A DNA stretch of 64,000 nt, taken from Flagellimonas meridianipacifica (GTDB taxonomy: Bacteria; Bacteroidota; Bacteroidia; Flavobacteriales; Flavobacteriaceae). Made by a program: the position numbers and the translations under genes. The notes under the pieces are model-generated. The model did not search any database, was not told the origin of the DNA, and saw nothing but the letters and a program-made list of their open reading frames with translations. The stretch spans positions 1,364,001 through 1,428,000 of the forward strand of contig NZ_PVYX01000001.1 in NCBI RefSeq assembly GCF_003001695.1, in the 5' to 3' direction. Shown piece by piece: positions 1 through 8,723 of this stretch (position 1 is its first letter; each line of letters opens with the position of its first letter).

Positions 1-1297
1 TCTCAATTTCTTGATCAATCAATGTGGCAACGGTTTCCGAAAATATTTCTGATCGGAACAAATTGTCATTGCCGGCGCGAATTACATTGATTTGGGTATG
101 GTCTTTCTTCAATATTTCCATACCGTACACAAAGGAAAAAGCTATGCCTTCCAAAGCAGCACGAAGAATATGCCCCTGACTATGTGTATTGAGATTCAGA
201 TTACTGATATGACTACCAATTGTTCTATTGTCAAACATCCTCTCGGCGCCGTTCCCAAAGGGAATGAGTTGAAGGTTGTCCGCACCTATTGGTATTTGGG
301 AAGCATATGAGTTCATCACCTCATATGAATTTTCACTGAGGTTCAATAGGTCTTTTAACCATCGGTATTGGATTCCACATCCGTTTATGCAAAGTAACTT
401 TCCAATTCTTGGTTTTTCAGGGGAGTGATTCACATGGGCAAAATTGTTCAATTTAATGCCTTCAGAAGCCTTCAAACTATCCGTAACGGCATACAAAACC
501 CCAGATGTTCCGCCTGTGGTTGCTACTTCACCAGGCTCAAATACATTAAGAGATAAAGCATTATTGGGCTGGTCACCAGCTCGATATAAAATCGGAGTCC
601 CTTTTTGTAAACCACTTTCCGCAGCGCCCTTATCCGAAACTTTGGATTGAACACCAAAGGTCTCTACTATTTGTGGGACAAGATTTTTATCTATTCCGTA
701 GTGTTCAAGAACCATTTGGGCAGGCTCTGAATTTTTAAAATCCCACAAAATACCTTCAGATAAACCAGATATTGTAGTAGTGAAATCACCTGAAAACTTG
801 TAGGCTATAAAATCTCCAGGCAACATAAACTTATGAATCTTATCGTAGTTTTCCGGTTCGTATTGTTTTACCCAAGCCAGTTTTGAAGCTGTAAAATTGG
901 CCGGAGAGTTCAGCATGTGTCCCATACAGCGATCTTCGCTAATATTGGAAAAGGCTTGTTCACCAATAGAAACAGCTCTACTATCGCACCAAATGATAGA
1001 ATTCCGAATCACATTTCCATCTGCATCAACTATGACCAAGCCATGCATTTGATACGCGATACCAATACCGTTAATGTCTTCGGCCTTGATTTTGTTTTCA
1101 TTTAAAAGCCGCCTTGAAGCCGTGCAAATGTGTCTCCACCATACTTCAGGGTCCTGTTCCGCCCAATCCGTTTGATTGCTCACAATTTGCATCTCCTCAT
1201 TGGGTTCCTGTAGGGTACAAATGGCCTTGCCTGTATTGGCATCCACTAACGAAGCCTTAATGGAAGAACTTCCTATGTCAAAACCGATGTAGAACAT
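1..1297 (-). CDS. xylB: Xylulokinase (FGGY family), 3' end outside the window
   Basis: Phosphorylates D-xylulose to xylulose 5-phosphate in the cytoplasm, feeding the pentose phosphate pathway. Reading the minus strand from the ATG at 1297 gives about 432 residues with no stop before the window edge; the family is usually about 490, so the C-terminal ATP-site end is missing. Visible are the N-terminal phosphate loop (FYIGFDIGSSSIKAS), the sugar-site motif GIAYQMHGLV, IIWCDSRAV, the aspartate-containing RAGDQPNNAL, and TTGGTSGVLYA. MHG and the Asp of AGDQ favour xylulokinase over glycerol kinase or gluconokinase, although FGGY substrate calls from sequence alone are imperfect. A decayed GH3 fragment lies just upstream, consistent with a former xylan/xyloside locus. 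xylA would be expected nearby but is not in view. Confidence 0.88.
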   Translation of the reverse strand, partial: MFYIGFDIGSSSIKASLVDANTGKAICTLQEPNEEMQIVSNQTDWAEQDPEVWWRHICTASRRLLNENKIKAEDINGIGIAYQMHGLVIVDADGNVIRNSIIWCDSRAVSIGEQAFSNISEDRCMGHMLNSPANFTASKLAWVKQYEPENYDKIHKFMLPGDFIAYKFSGDFTTTISGLSEGILWDFKNSEPAQMVLEHYGIDKNLVPQIVETFGVQSKVSDKGAAESGLQKGTPILYRAGDQPNNALSLNVFEPGEVATTGGTSGVLYAVTDSLKASEGIKLNNFAHVNHSPEKPRIGKLLCINGCGIQYRWLKDLLNLSENSYEVMNSYASQIPIGADNLQLIPFGNGAERMFDNRTIGSHISNLNLNTHSQGHILRAALEGIAFSFVYGMEILKKDHTQINVIRAGNDNLFRSEIFSETVATLIDQEIE

Positions 1298-1347
1298 GCT
1301 GGTTTGGTTGCTTTTGGTTACAATATTTTAAAAGATAGGGGTATTCT

Positions 1348-1539
1348 CTAAATTTTTACCTTACTTCCTGAAACAATTAGTTTTTTAACTGCCACGGAAC
1401 CCTTTTTTACCCGGTCTGCGGATGGTTGGGCACCGCCAATTGAAATTTCATACTCCTCAGGTTCCACAACTTTCTCGCCTGGCACCTTGAAGCTATTCGC
1501 TTTAATGCAAAAAACTATAGAAATGTAGCATGAACAATA
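1348..1539 (-). pseudogene. Remnant of a GH3 glycosidase C-terminus (fibronectin III-like domain)
   Basis: The 328-base gap between the xylulokinase and the next gene contains no intact gene. In one minus-strand frame it reads FKVPGEKVVEPEEYEISIGG followed by AQPSADRVKKG and a lysine-rich end, closing with a TAG at 1348-1350. The pattern VVEPxEYEIxIGG is typical of the fibronectin III-like domain at the end of GH3 beta-glucosidases and beta-xylosidases. The frame is blocked by stops immediately upstream (1540-1542 and again about 9 bases further), there is no start codon, and nothing else of a GH3 enzyme is present. I read it as the 3' stump of a deleted gene. Homology was judged by eye only. 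Confidence 0.55.
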
Positions 1540-1624
1540 CTATATTTCTTACGGACAACCCTATCCTAAGGTAAAGCACAAATGGGAAGTAGTTATTGAA
1601 CTTTTGAGCGCGATTGTTTTCAAA

Positions 1625-3190
1625 TCAGTCAAGCGGAAAAGTAAGATCATATACGTCTCCAGCTTCATTTCTTTGAATAAAGTAAAAGATACGATCTTGG
1701 TAATTTATTTCCTCTTCCCGCTTGGTAAGAGTAATTGATAAATTACCCATGTTGTTTGTAGCATTGATTGAAAACCCTTTGGCATTCAGGTTTTCAATCA
1801 CCCCTGAAGGGATTTCCAGATTTTGAAAAGGAATTGAGACAGAACTACTGTTGTCATCAATATAAAATCTCCTAAATAAAATTGGATTTGGCCCCGGGCC
1901 TTCTATGTCCTGAGTCAAAACATGACTGTCATAGTCTCCGGAAACGTTCACGATATCTCCTGTTTGATTGATGGTTAAACTTGGTATTAGTGGTTCAGAA
2001 AGACCTTTAAACGATGCAAACACTTCTCTTCCGTCATTAAAATCAATAAAAAGTCTTTGCCGCATTACTTCGTAATCCAGTATTATGGGAAAGCTGTAGG
2101 AAGTTGGATTTAACCCTCCTGATACGGAATATAGTTCGTGGTCATTGTCAGTCGAGTAACGTTCTATATTTAAATATCCATCCAAAAATAAGGTGTAACT
2201 TTCAGTATCAGGTGGAAGGTTATTCGTAACCCTATCTTCCTGAGATAGGGTGTTGAAATTGTTGAAACTAATCATAGTATCTTCAAATTCGGTCAAAATA
2301 AGATATCTGTATGAATCCAAATTTGATGTTGTAGGAGAGGAAGTGGAGTAAAGAAAAATGTTTTCTACTGCTTCTTTATCATAAGAGACGCTAGAACTAA
2401 GAAAGATATAATCTTTACTGTTGGCAGTAACTCTTGTATTAACAGGAATGTCACTTATATTCAAGTTGAAACTTTCGTTTCTCATAAAGGGCCTTCTATT
2501 TAGATTGAGAGTGCCCACTGCCTCCTCCACCGTCATAATTTCTATACCCGGCTCCAAACTAGCAAAAGACTGAGCATTGTTTATATTGGGAATTGTTCCT
2601 TTTCCTAAAAAGTATTGTGTGGCAACAATCTTTTGTCTGCTAAAATTTTCTGGCGCATAAAGTGTAATATCATCAACACTTTGAACCAACATGGAAGCAA
2701 CCAATTCGCCAGTTTCTTCAGAGTTTATTGCCAAGTAAACATCTAAATTATCGGTAGGGAGTAAGAACAATTCCAATTCTGTTGACCGGAATAATAATTT
2801 CTTTAATTCAAAGGTCTCACTCTCGCTTCCCTGATTATCACTGTCATCAGTTGATTGTACGGTGATAGTTGTTTCTCCAGAAGGAAAATCAAAAGGGTCG
2901 AGTTCATAAGAGAACGACTTTTGGGTTGTGGTAAACACTTCATCTCCATTGACCAAGATAGCTGTATTTACATTGTTCGAAGCATCCGTAACTGTGACTT
3001 CTAGAGTTGTCAATACCTCTATAAGGTCTTGAAGTCCAGCAATCCTAATGGTAGGTGCTGTTGTGTCCTCTTCGCCTTGGGTTGGTGGATTTGGATTGGG
3101 GTTTGGATTGGAGTTAGGTTCAGGTTGGTCAGAATCACTAGAACAGCTTAAACATATTGCTAGAAACAGCAACAGGGAACATTTTTTCAT
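1625..3190 (-). CDS. Large lipoprotein with an N-terminal Ig-like domain, unknown function
   Basis: 521 residues. The first 20 residues are a lipoprotein signal peptide ending in LSCSS (lipobox Cys at about 16), followed by a flexible Asn-Pro linker (NSNPNPNPNPP). Residues of about 45-130 look like a bacterial Ig-like domain (APTIRI...ITVQSTDDSDNQGSESETFEL), as in many Bacteroidota surface proteins. The remaining roughly 390 residues are beta-rich with no motif I recognise. There is no T9SS tail, so anchoring by lipid to the outer membrane is likely. It stands alone, transcribed away from moaE. The ATG at 3190 directly precedes a good signal peptide, so the start is secure. Confidence 0.75.
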   Translation of the reverse strand: MKKCSLLLFLAICLSCSSDSDQPEPNSNPNPNPNPPTQGEEDTTAPTIRIAGLQDLIEVLTTLEVTVTDASNNVNTAILVNGDEVFTTTQKSFSYELDPFDFPSGETTITVQSTDDSDNQGSESETFELKKLLFRSTELELFLLPTDNLDVYLAINSEETGELVASMLVQSVDDITLYAPENFSRQKIVATQYFLGKGTIPNINNAQSFASLEPGIEIMTVEEAVGTLNLNRRPFMRNESFNLNISDIPVNTRVTANSKDYIFLSSSVSYDKEAVENIFLYSTSSPTTSNLDSYRYLILTEFEDTMISFNNFNTLSQEDRVTNNLPPDTESYTLFLDGYLNIERYSTDNDHELYSVSGGLNPTSYSFPIILDYEVMRQRLFIDFNDGREVFASFKGLSEPLIPSLTINQTGDIVNVSGDYDSHVLTQDIEGPGPNPILFRRFYIDDNSSSVSIPFQNLEIPSGVIENLNAKGFSINATNNMGNLSITLTKREEEINYQDRIFYFIQRNEAGDVYDLTFPLD

Positions 3191-3339
3191 GAGGCTATTG
3201 GTTTGTAAGATTAAGATAACTAAACCTAGACCCTCTTCCTATACTTTTCTATTAAAACCTAATTTTCCCTTTTTAAAGGAACCTTAAGAATACTGTGCAA
3301 AGCGGATATTTGTTTCCTACCTTAGCAAAAAGCTTTTCT

Positions 3340-3780
3340 ATGGAGAAGAAAGTAAAACAGGTTTTTAAACAAGGAGCTATACCTCCAAGTTTCATTGCAG
3401 ATTCCATTGCCAAACAGCAGTCAAAAACACAGATTGGGGCCCACGACATTTTCTTGGGGCAAGTACGGGCGGATATCATTGAAGGTAAAACGGTCACTGC
3501 CATTGAGTATACTGCCTATGAAGAAATGGCCAATCTTAAGTTCGATGAAATCAGGGAATCTACTTTTGAAAAGTTTGATATCAACTGCATTCACATTTAT
3601 CATAGTATTGGTAAAGTAAGGGTTGGCGAGATTTGTCTGTTTGTTTTTGTTTCCTCTCCGCATAGGAAAACCGCCTTTGATGCCCTGCAATATGCGGTTG
3701 AAGAAATTAAGGCTGAGGTCCCGGTTTTTGGAAAGGAACTTTTTGAGGATGATTCCTATCAATGGAAAGTGAATACATAG
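3340..3780 (+). CDS. moaE: Molybdopterin synthase catalytic subunit MoaE
   Basis: Transfers sulfur from thiocarboxylated MoaD to cyclic pyranopterin monophosphate, giving molybdopterin. About 146 residues from the ATG at 3340; an in-frame GTG at 3295 would add a tail unlike the family. Family landmarks in order: GAHDIFLGQVRAD, IEYTAYEEMA, IYHSIGKVRVGE, FVSSPHRKTAFDA, and the active-site region EIKAEVPVFGKELFEDDSYQWK, which contains the two lysines expected in the pterin pocket. The usual HR(I/V)G motif reads HSIG here. moaC starts 4 bases after the stop, so the two are co-transcribed. No moaD, moaA or moeA is in the window. Confidence 0.93.
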   Translation: MEKKVKQVFKQGAIPPSFIADSIAKQQSKTQIGAHDIFLGQVRADIIEGKTVTAIEYTAYEEMANLKFDEIRESTFEKFDINCIHIYHSIGKVRVGEICLFVFVSSPHRKTAFDALQYAVEEIKAEVPVFGKELFEDDSYQWKVNT

Positions 3781-3784
3781 ACTT

Positions 3785-4213
3785 ATGGTTGATATTACAG
3801 AAAAAAAATCTACACATCGTACCGCGATAGCACAAGCCATTGTAAAGGTAAGTTCCCAGGATACCATTGAGGCTATAGAGTCTGGTTCAGTTCCTAAAGG
3901 CAATGTGTTTTCCATGAGCAGAGCGGCGGGATTTTTAGGAGTGAAGAAAACAGCAGATTTACTTCCGGATTGCCATCCGCTACCTGTGGAGTTTTGCGGT
4001 ATCGAGTTTCAAGTCGAAGATTTGGAGATTCAGGTTTTGGTGACCGTGAAAACTTTTTATAAAACGGGAGTAGAGGTTGAAGCTATGCACGGGGCCAGTG
4101 TGGTTGCGCTCAACATGTACGATATGCTAAAGCCGATTGATAAGGGTGTAGAGATTTATCATATCAAATTGCTAAAAAAAACCGGCGGAAAATCGGATAT
4201 TGACAATAGTTGA
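3785..4213 (+). CDS. moaC: Cyclic pyranopterin monophosphate synthase accessory protein MoaC
   Basis: Acts with MoaA to turn GTP into cyclic pyranopterin monophosphate, the first step of molybdenum cofactor synthesis. 142 residues. It begins MVDITEKKSTHRTAIA, the family's conserved MVD(I/V)xxKxxTxRxA start, but lacks the 10-15 residue FSHLDxxGxAxM lead often seen in proteobacteria. Other landmarks are SMSRAAGFLGVKKTADLLP with DCHPLPV, where the active-site Lys and His are expected, and VKTFYKTGVEVEAMHGASVVALNMYDM. It lies immediately downstream of moaE and ends before an unrelated small gene. Confidence 0.95.
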   Translation: MVDITEKKSTHRTAIAQAIVKVSSQDTIEAIESGSVPKGNVFSMSRAAGFLGVKKTADLLPDCHPLPVEFCGIEFQVEDLEIQVLVTVKTFYKTGVEVEAMHGASVVALNMYDMLKPIDKGVEIYHIKLLKKTGGKSDIDNS

Positions 4214-4288
4214 CTTTTGTCGAAAAAACTTCCAAACGAATTATTTTTTGTTCTAATTTTAGTTTGATTAGATAATTGGGCTTTAATC

Positions 4289-4588
4289 ATGAACAACCTC
4301 AAGCGCGTAATTGTCGATTATAAGAAACTCACTCCCGAAGTGCTAAAACTCTTGGTGGAAAAATATCCGGATGGTTATGGAGACAATGACATCATCAATT
4401 TCAAAAACCATAAGGGGGAGAGCATTGAGGCCGTTGAAGTGTCTACGGAGGACACCAAGTATTTGGTGAAAATCAGCTCCAAATTGGAGTATACCATGGC
4501 CAACTTTGATGATACTGAGGAAAGTGGTATTCCAGAGCCAATGGATAAACTACCAGATTCTGAGTTTTCCGATTCAGAAGAGGAGTGA
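4289..4588 (+). CDS. Small acidic conserved hypothetical protein
   Basis: 99 residues, cytoplasmic (no signal peptide). The N-terminal half, YKKLTPEVLKLLVEKYPDGY, resembles a small family widespread in Flavobacteriia whose function is unknown to me. The C-terminus is strongly acidic (about 12 Glu/Asp in the last 25 residues, ending SDSEEE). It starts 75 bases after moaC, so it may have its own promoter. Its end is 6 bases from the convergent threonine dehydrogenase gene. Confidence 0.75.
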   Translation: MNNLKRVIVDYKKLTPEVLKLLVEKYPDGYGDNDIINFKNHKGESIEAVEVSTEDTKYLVKISSKLEYTMANFDDTEESGIPEPMDKLPDSEFSDSEEE

Positions 4589-4594
4589 CCTAAT

Positions 4595-5545
4595 TTAAGA
4601 GGACTTGGCGCTTAGATTTTCCAACATTGCCTTAGTAGTGGCCGCCAAATCAAAATCGGGCTTCCATCCCCAATCATTCCTAGCTGCACTATCGTCAATG
4701 CTGCTGGGCCAAGAATCCGCTATTTGCTGCCTGAAGTCGCTAGCATAGGAAATCTCAAATTCCGGTATGTGTTCGCGAATTTGTCCCGCAATTTGTTTGG
4801 GGGTAAAACTCATGCTGCCCAAGTTATAGGATGATCGCACGGTAAGAGCATTGGAATCACTTTCCATAATAGTAATGGTGGCCCTAATGGCGTCTTCCAT
4901 ATACATCATAGGAAGTTGGGTGTCTTCAGAAAGAAAGCATTGATATTTTCCTGCGTTCAAGGCTTCATGGTAAATGTCAACAGCATAGTCCGTAGTTCCT
5001 CCTCCGGGCATGGTTTTCCAGCTAATTAGTCCTGGATAACGAAGACTTCTCACATCCACGCCAAACTTTTTGTGATAATACTCGCACCATCTTTCCCCCG
5101 ACTGCTTGCTTATCCCATATACAGTACTGGGTTCCATTATTGTGTTTTGAGGGGTGTTTTGTTTTGGGGTGTTTGGCCCAAAAACTGCTATACTAGAAGG
5201 CCAAAAAATTTTATTGATTTTCCCTTCTTTAGCTAGATTGAGGACGTTGAACAAGGAATTCATATTCAGATTCCATGCCCTCATGGGAAATTTTTCCGCA
5301 GTGGCACTGAGCATGGCTGCCATCAGATATACTTCTTCTATTTCATAATGCATGATTACGTCCTCAATGGCTTCATAGTTAGTGGCGTCCAATAGTTCAA
5401 AAGGCCCTTTCGACATCAAAGATTCACTACCTTCCCTGATATCACTTGCCACGATGTTATTGGCTCCGTGTTTTGCGCGAAGTTCCATGGTAAGTTCCGT
5501 TCCAATTTGGCCACAAGCTCCCAAGATGAGGGTTGATTTTTGCAT
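4595..5545 (-). CDS. tdh: L-threonine 3-dehydrogenase, SDR/epimerase-like type
   Basis: NAD-dependent oxidation of L-threonine to 2-amino-3-ketobutyrate. 316 residues with an extended-SDR fold: nucleotide loop LGACGQIG near residue 8, catalytic WPSSIAVFG and YGISKQSGE (Tyr and Lys of YxxxK), then RSLRYPGLISW and GGGTTDYAVDIYHEA. These last two are characteristic of the short-chain threonine dehydrogenases known from Bacteroidota and trypanosomes, and set it apart from UDP-galactose epimerases. It is not related to the zinc-dependent E. coli Tdh. 2-amino-3-ketobutyrate CoA ligase (kbl), the usual partner, is not in the window. It is divergent from the lipoprotein gene at 5611. Confidence 0.88.
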   Translation of the reverse strand: MQKSTLILGACGQIGTELTMELRAKHGANNIVASDIREGSESLMSKGPFELLDATNYEAIEDVIMHYEIEEVYLMAAMLSATAEKFPMRAWNLNMNSLFNVLNLAKEGKINKIFWPSSIAVFGPNTPKQNTPQNTIMEPSTVYGISKQSGERWCEYYHKKFGVDVRSLRYPGLISWKTMPGGGTTDYAVDIYHEALNAGKYQCFLSEDTQLPMMYMEDAIRATITIMESDSNALTVRSSYNLGSMSFTPKQIAGQIREHIPEFEISYASDFRQQIADSWPSSIDDSAARNDWGWKPDFDLAATTKAMLENLSAKSS

Positions 5546-5610
5546 TGAAAAAATAGATTATTTGCGTTATCGGGTAAAGATAGCCTTTCTTAAAATTTGT
5601 ACATTCGCTT

Positions 5611-6108
5611 ATGCGAAAAACAAGAGCAATCATTATCCTATTGGTTGTATTGGGCTGCAAAGAAAAGCAAACTGTTGGGGCAGACTCACAAAGTGAATCA
5701 CAAGAATTCAACTATCAAAAATTGCCTAAAAAATTGGAGGTAAGTGCAGAAGCTGCCATAATCTTGGATGAATGGCCAGAGTTTAAGGCATTGAACAGTA
5801 GTGTTGATGTCCTATATAAATCCACCAATAATGAGGATCTTAGTTTGGCCATTGACGATTTGTTGGAAAAAGAAAAAGAGCTTTCCGCCAGCACCTATCC
5901 CGAACCTTTTGATTCTTTTCAAATAAAAAGTAGGCAAAGGGTCTTTAGGACATTGCTTTTAAAAGTCAAGGCTAGTGTTTTGAATAAATCGGACACTACG
6001 GAACCCACGATCGAATTGCTTGAAGCTTATAATATTATTCGGGAACAGTTCAATAGTATACTTAGCAGCCAATTGGACACAAAACTAATTTTGGATGAAG
6101 AAGAGTAA
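5611..6108 (+). CDS. Small lipoprotein, unknown function
   Basis: 165 residues beginning with a short lipoprotein signal peptide (IILLVVLGCKEKQ, Cys at about 16). The mature part is predicted helical and charged, with a heptad-like stretch around DLLEKEKELSAS. It resembles no family I can name. The next gene starts inside its last codons (14-base overlap at 6095-6108), so the two are translationally linked. Confidence 0.7.
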   Translation: MRKTRAIIILLVVLGCKEKQTVGADSQSESQEFNYQKLPKKLEVSAEAAIILDEWPEFKALNSSVDVLYKSTNNEDLSLAIDDLLEKEKELSASTYPEPFDSFQIKSRQRVFRTLLLKVKASVLNKSDTTEPTIELLEAYNIIREQFNSILSSQLDTKLILDEEE

Positions 6109-6592
6109 ATTAATTTTAGTATTGGTATTGACCGTTCCCTTTTTGGGAATTTCGCAGGATTCAGAAAAATCTGCGATTGGCATCCTCTTGGATGCTTGGC
6201 ACAAAGCTGCTGCAGATGCCGATTATGAAGGGTATTTTTCCAAAATGACCGATGATGGGATTTTTATTGGTACGGATGCTACCGAGAATTGGCAGAACGA
6301 GGATTTTCGAGCATTTTCCAAACCCTATTTTGATAGGGGTAAGGCATGGGATTTTACCTCTGTGCAGCGAAATATCTATATAGGCGATTCCGGAAACATT
6401 GCTTGGTTCGACGAGCTATTGGATACTCAAATGGAGCTATGTCGTGGTTCAGGGGTTCTTAAAAAAGAAAATGGGCAATGGAAAATTGCTCACTATGTGC
6501 TTTCAATAGCTGTTCCCAATGAAAATGTCGCAGATTTGATAAAGCTTAAACAGAAAAAGGACAGTATCCTATTACTTCAACTTAAAAAATAA
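6095..6592 (+). CDS. Exported SnoaL/NTF2-like protein
   Basis: 165 residues. The signal peptide (LILVLVLTVPFLGISQ) ends near residue 20, so it is periplasmic or secreted. The rest matches the NTF2-like, SnoaL_3 type: an early helix with AAADADYEGYFSKMTDDGIFIGTDATENW, then FDRGKAWDF, and a terminal strand KKENGQWKIAHYVLS. Members are small alpha+beta barrels that bind ligands or work as enzymes; the substrate cannot be told here. It overlaps the preceding lipoprotein gene and ends 8 bases from a convergent TPR gene. Confidence 0.8.
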   Translation: MKKSKLILVLVLTVPFLGISQDSEKSAIGILLDAWHKAAADADYEGYFSKMTDDGIFIGTDATENWQNEDFRAFSKPYFDRGKAWDFTSVQRNIYIGDSGNIAWFDELLDTQMELCRGSGVLKKENGQWKIAHYVLSIAVPNENVADLIKLKQKKDSILLLQLKK

Positions 6593-6600
6593 GGAGCACT

Positions 6601-7302
6601 TTAATTCTGTTCTCCCTCAGCCGTTTTTTCCTTTCTTGCCACCAAGGCTTGCTTGCTCAGACTGGCCAAGTTAAAATTAGGTTCGATTTTTAAGGCTTCA
6701 TCAATGGATGCAATGGCAGTATCAATGTTGTTTTTATCCTTGTTGTAGACAACCAAACCCTGTAAATGGTAAAATGCCGCCTTTAATGCAACTTCATAGG
6801 GCTGTTGACGCTCGTAGAAAGCATATTTCATCTCATCTGTTGCATTGGCTATCCCATAATCTATATTGGTCGTGGCGCCCTCATTGTCACCCACTTGTAT
6901 TTTTAAATCAGCTAACTCATATGCCAAGTACGCAGAAGGAGTTCGGGTAAACAATAATTCGAAATGCTCGATTGCTCTTTTGGGTTGATTCAGGGCTTTC
7001 AATGAAACAGCTTTCACTTGAACGGCCAAGTCGGAATCATCCGTTTTCTTTTCGATACCAATGGTATTCAAAGCCTGTAAGTGTTGATTATTGTTCATGT
7101 ACACATAGGCCAGAGTGTCCTTTCTCTCTTTGGAAGGGGACAAGACATTCAGGTGAGTTAAAGCATTGATTATCCCATTTACATCTCCTTGTAAACGCAT
7201 TTCATTGTAGAAGGCTCTATAATGGTCCGCTAAATTGGTATTGGACTGGGCAAATGAGTTAAGCCCCATCAAAAACAATACTGCCCAAAGAATATTTTTC
7301 AT
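6601..7302 (-). CDS. Exported TPR-repeat protein
   Basis: 233 residues. Signal peptide MKNILWAVLFLMGLNSFAQ, then helical hairpins consistent with tetratricopeptide repeats, for example ALNQPKRAIEHFELLFTRTPSAYLAYELADLKIQVGD and AIASIDEALKIEPNF near the end. Such proteins are protein-binding scaffolds in the periplasm. No enzyme domain is present. It stands alone with its own leader. Confidence 0.8.
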   Translation of the reverse strand: MKNILWAVLFLMGLNSFAQSNTNLADHYRAFYNEMRLQGDVNGIINALTHLNVLSPSKERKDTLAYVYMNNNQHLQALNTIGIEKKTDDSDLAVQVKAVSLKALNQPKRAIEHFELLFTRTPSAYLAYELADLKIQVGDNEGATTNIDYGIANATDEMKYAFYERQQPYEVALKAAFYHLQGLVVYNKDKNNIDTAIASIDEALKIEPNFNLASLSKQALVARKEKTAEGEQN

Positions 7303-7415
7303 GTGTTCCCTTTTTTAGTGGGCCAAAACTAAAAAAATTATTGGTATACCTCTGTTAAAGAAGAGGCAAAGACCTATGGACTTTGCTTTTTTAAAGAAAC
7401 ATCTTTCTTTTTAAC

Positions 7416-7793
7416 TCAATAAATGGCCATGAAAGTAATATCCTTATTGGAATATTGTTTGAGCAATCTTGCATAAAACGCCAGACTTTTTACATCTTTT
7501 GCAAGACAGGATTTTAGAAAAGAGGTAAGCTGTTCATAAAAGAGGTTGACCGGCATTGTAGAAACAACCGTGTTTATGGTTTTTGGATCATACTCCCTAT
7601 CGTTCAGTACCACATCCATTTTTATCCGGTGCCGATGATAATCTATTTCGACATCTGCGGCATTATAGTATTTTCTTAAAATCGACTTGTGAAAGTCTTG
7701 ACATCTTGAGGTTATGTTATGGTTTGTACTACTTTTTGTAATCAAATTCTCCATCTCCATCAAGATTCTTGTCGCTAATCTTGAATCTCCCAT
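7416..7793 (-). CDS. Conserved hypothetical protein, cytoplasmic
   Basis: 125 residues from the ATG at 7793 (MGDSRLATRILMEME). The same frame stays open to a TTG at 7835, which would add 14 residues (SNTYFYTRLSDKV). I cannot decide between the two starts. No signal peptide, membrane segment or known motif is visible; the protein looks mixed alpha/beta with many charged residues. It is a single gene between the TPR gene and the epimerase, on the same strand as both but about 80-115 bases from each. Confidence 0.55.
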   Translation of the reverse strand: MGDSRLATRILMEMENLITKSSTNHNITSRCQDFHKSILRKYYNAADVEIDYHRHRIKMDVVLNDREYDPKTINTVVSTMPVNLFYEQLTSFLKSCLAKDVKSLAFYARLLKQYSNKDITFMAIY

Positions 7794-7913
7794 TACTTTA
7801 TCACTTAATCTGGTGTAAAAGTAGGTATTACTCAACTTAACTTACTTGTAATCAGTGTTTTGTTAACTTAAAATTATCTTAATTGTTGCGAAATGCCAAT
7901 TTTCTGTGGTCAA

Positions 7914-8723
7914 TTAAGAGACTATTGAAGTGTAGAATTTATGGGATTTGTTAATAAAATTCCTACTTTTTACAATTCCTCGAATACTTTTCGATGTAAT
8001 AGCCTCATATCCCGGTTTTGGAAGATTTCTTTTTATGGCTTCTTGGGTGTAATATTCTTTTTTGGTGGGATGTAAGGGATAGACCGCATTAAAAGTTTCA
8101 TCCCAATATTCATTCTTGATAATGGTATGGATTATATGGATACAGTCATCAAGATGAATAAGATTAACCGGGTCGTTTCCATTGGTCAATCCTTGCTTTT
8201 TGGAAAGCATGGTAACCGGATGTCTGTTTGGGCCAATCAAACCACCAAAACGGATGATAGTTGTTTTGAATCTTTGGTCTTTTTTCAATAGGTCTTCGCA
8301 AACCAATAACTGTTTTCCTGATTCGGTTAGAGGTTGCGGTGTGGCATCCTCCGTTATTTCACCCGCAATGTTTCCATAGACCGAAGTGCTACTTGCAAAA
8401 ACGATGTGTTCAACAGAACTGTCCATTAATTTTGAATGAAGAAGCTTTATTTTTTCCACATAGCTTTCGGCGTTTGATTTTCTTAGACGAGGAGGTACGT
8501 TGATTACAAGAACATCAACATTATCCAAGAAATCTTTTATTTCACCTTCAATTGAATCAGGATAAAGAGCTATTTGATAAGGCTCAATCCCACTTTGCTT
8601 GAGCAATTCCATTTTTGAAGCGGAAGTGGTAGTACCAAAAACCTTATAGCCCAATTCCACCAACTTCTGGGCCAAAGGAAGCCCTAACCAACCACATCCC
8701 AATACACCAACTGATTTATTCAA
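7914..8723 (-). CDS. NAD(P)-binding epimerase-like protein (YeeZ-like SDR)
   Basis: 269 residues. Rossmann loop GVLGCGWLGLPLAQ at residues 5-18, then GYKVFGTTTS, VLVINVPPRLR, ASSTSVYG (Ser/Tyr region) and RFGGLIGPNRHPV. This matches atypical SDRs of the YeeZ type, of uncertain substrate. The only start that includes the nucleotide loop is TTG at 8723; no ATG or GTG is available. That TTG lies within the last codons of the upstream M28 peptidase gene (8-base overlap), so translational coupling may replace a strong start. Confidence 0.82.
   Translation of the reverse strand: MNKSVGVLGCGWLGLPLAQKLVELGYKVFGTTTSASKMELLKQSGIEPYQIALYPDSIEGEIKDFLDNVDVLVINVPPRLRKSNAESYVEKIKLLHSKLMDSSVEHIVFASSTSVYGNIAGEITEDATPQPLTESGKQLLVCEDLLKKDQRFKTTIIRFGGLIGPNRHPVTMLSKKQGLTNGNDPVNLIHLDDCIHIIHTIIKNEYWDETFNAVYPLHPTKKEYYTQEAIKRNLPKPGYEAITSKSIRGIVKSRNFINKSHKFYTSIVS

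Noticed and set aside
3048-3287. Repetitive GGATTTGGATTGGGG-like stretch suggesting a short tandem repeat locus
   Set aside because: It is the coding sequence for the Asn-Pro linker of the lipoprotein at 1625-3190; too short and imperfect for a phase-variable repeat.
3421-3915. Minus-strand frame of 164 residues
   Set aside because: Antisense to moaE and moaC, both unmistakable.
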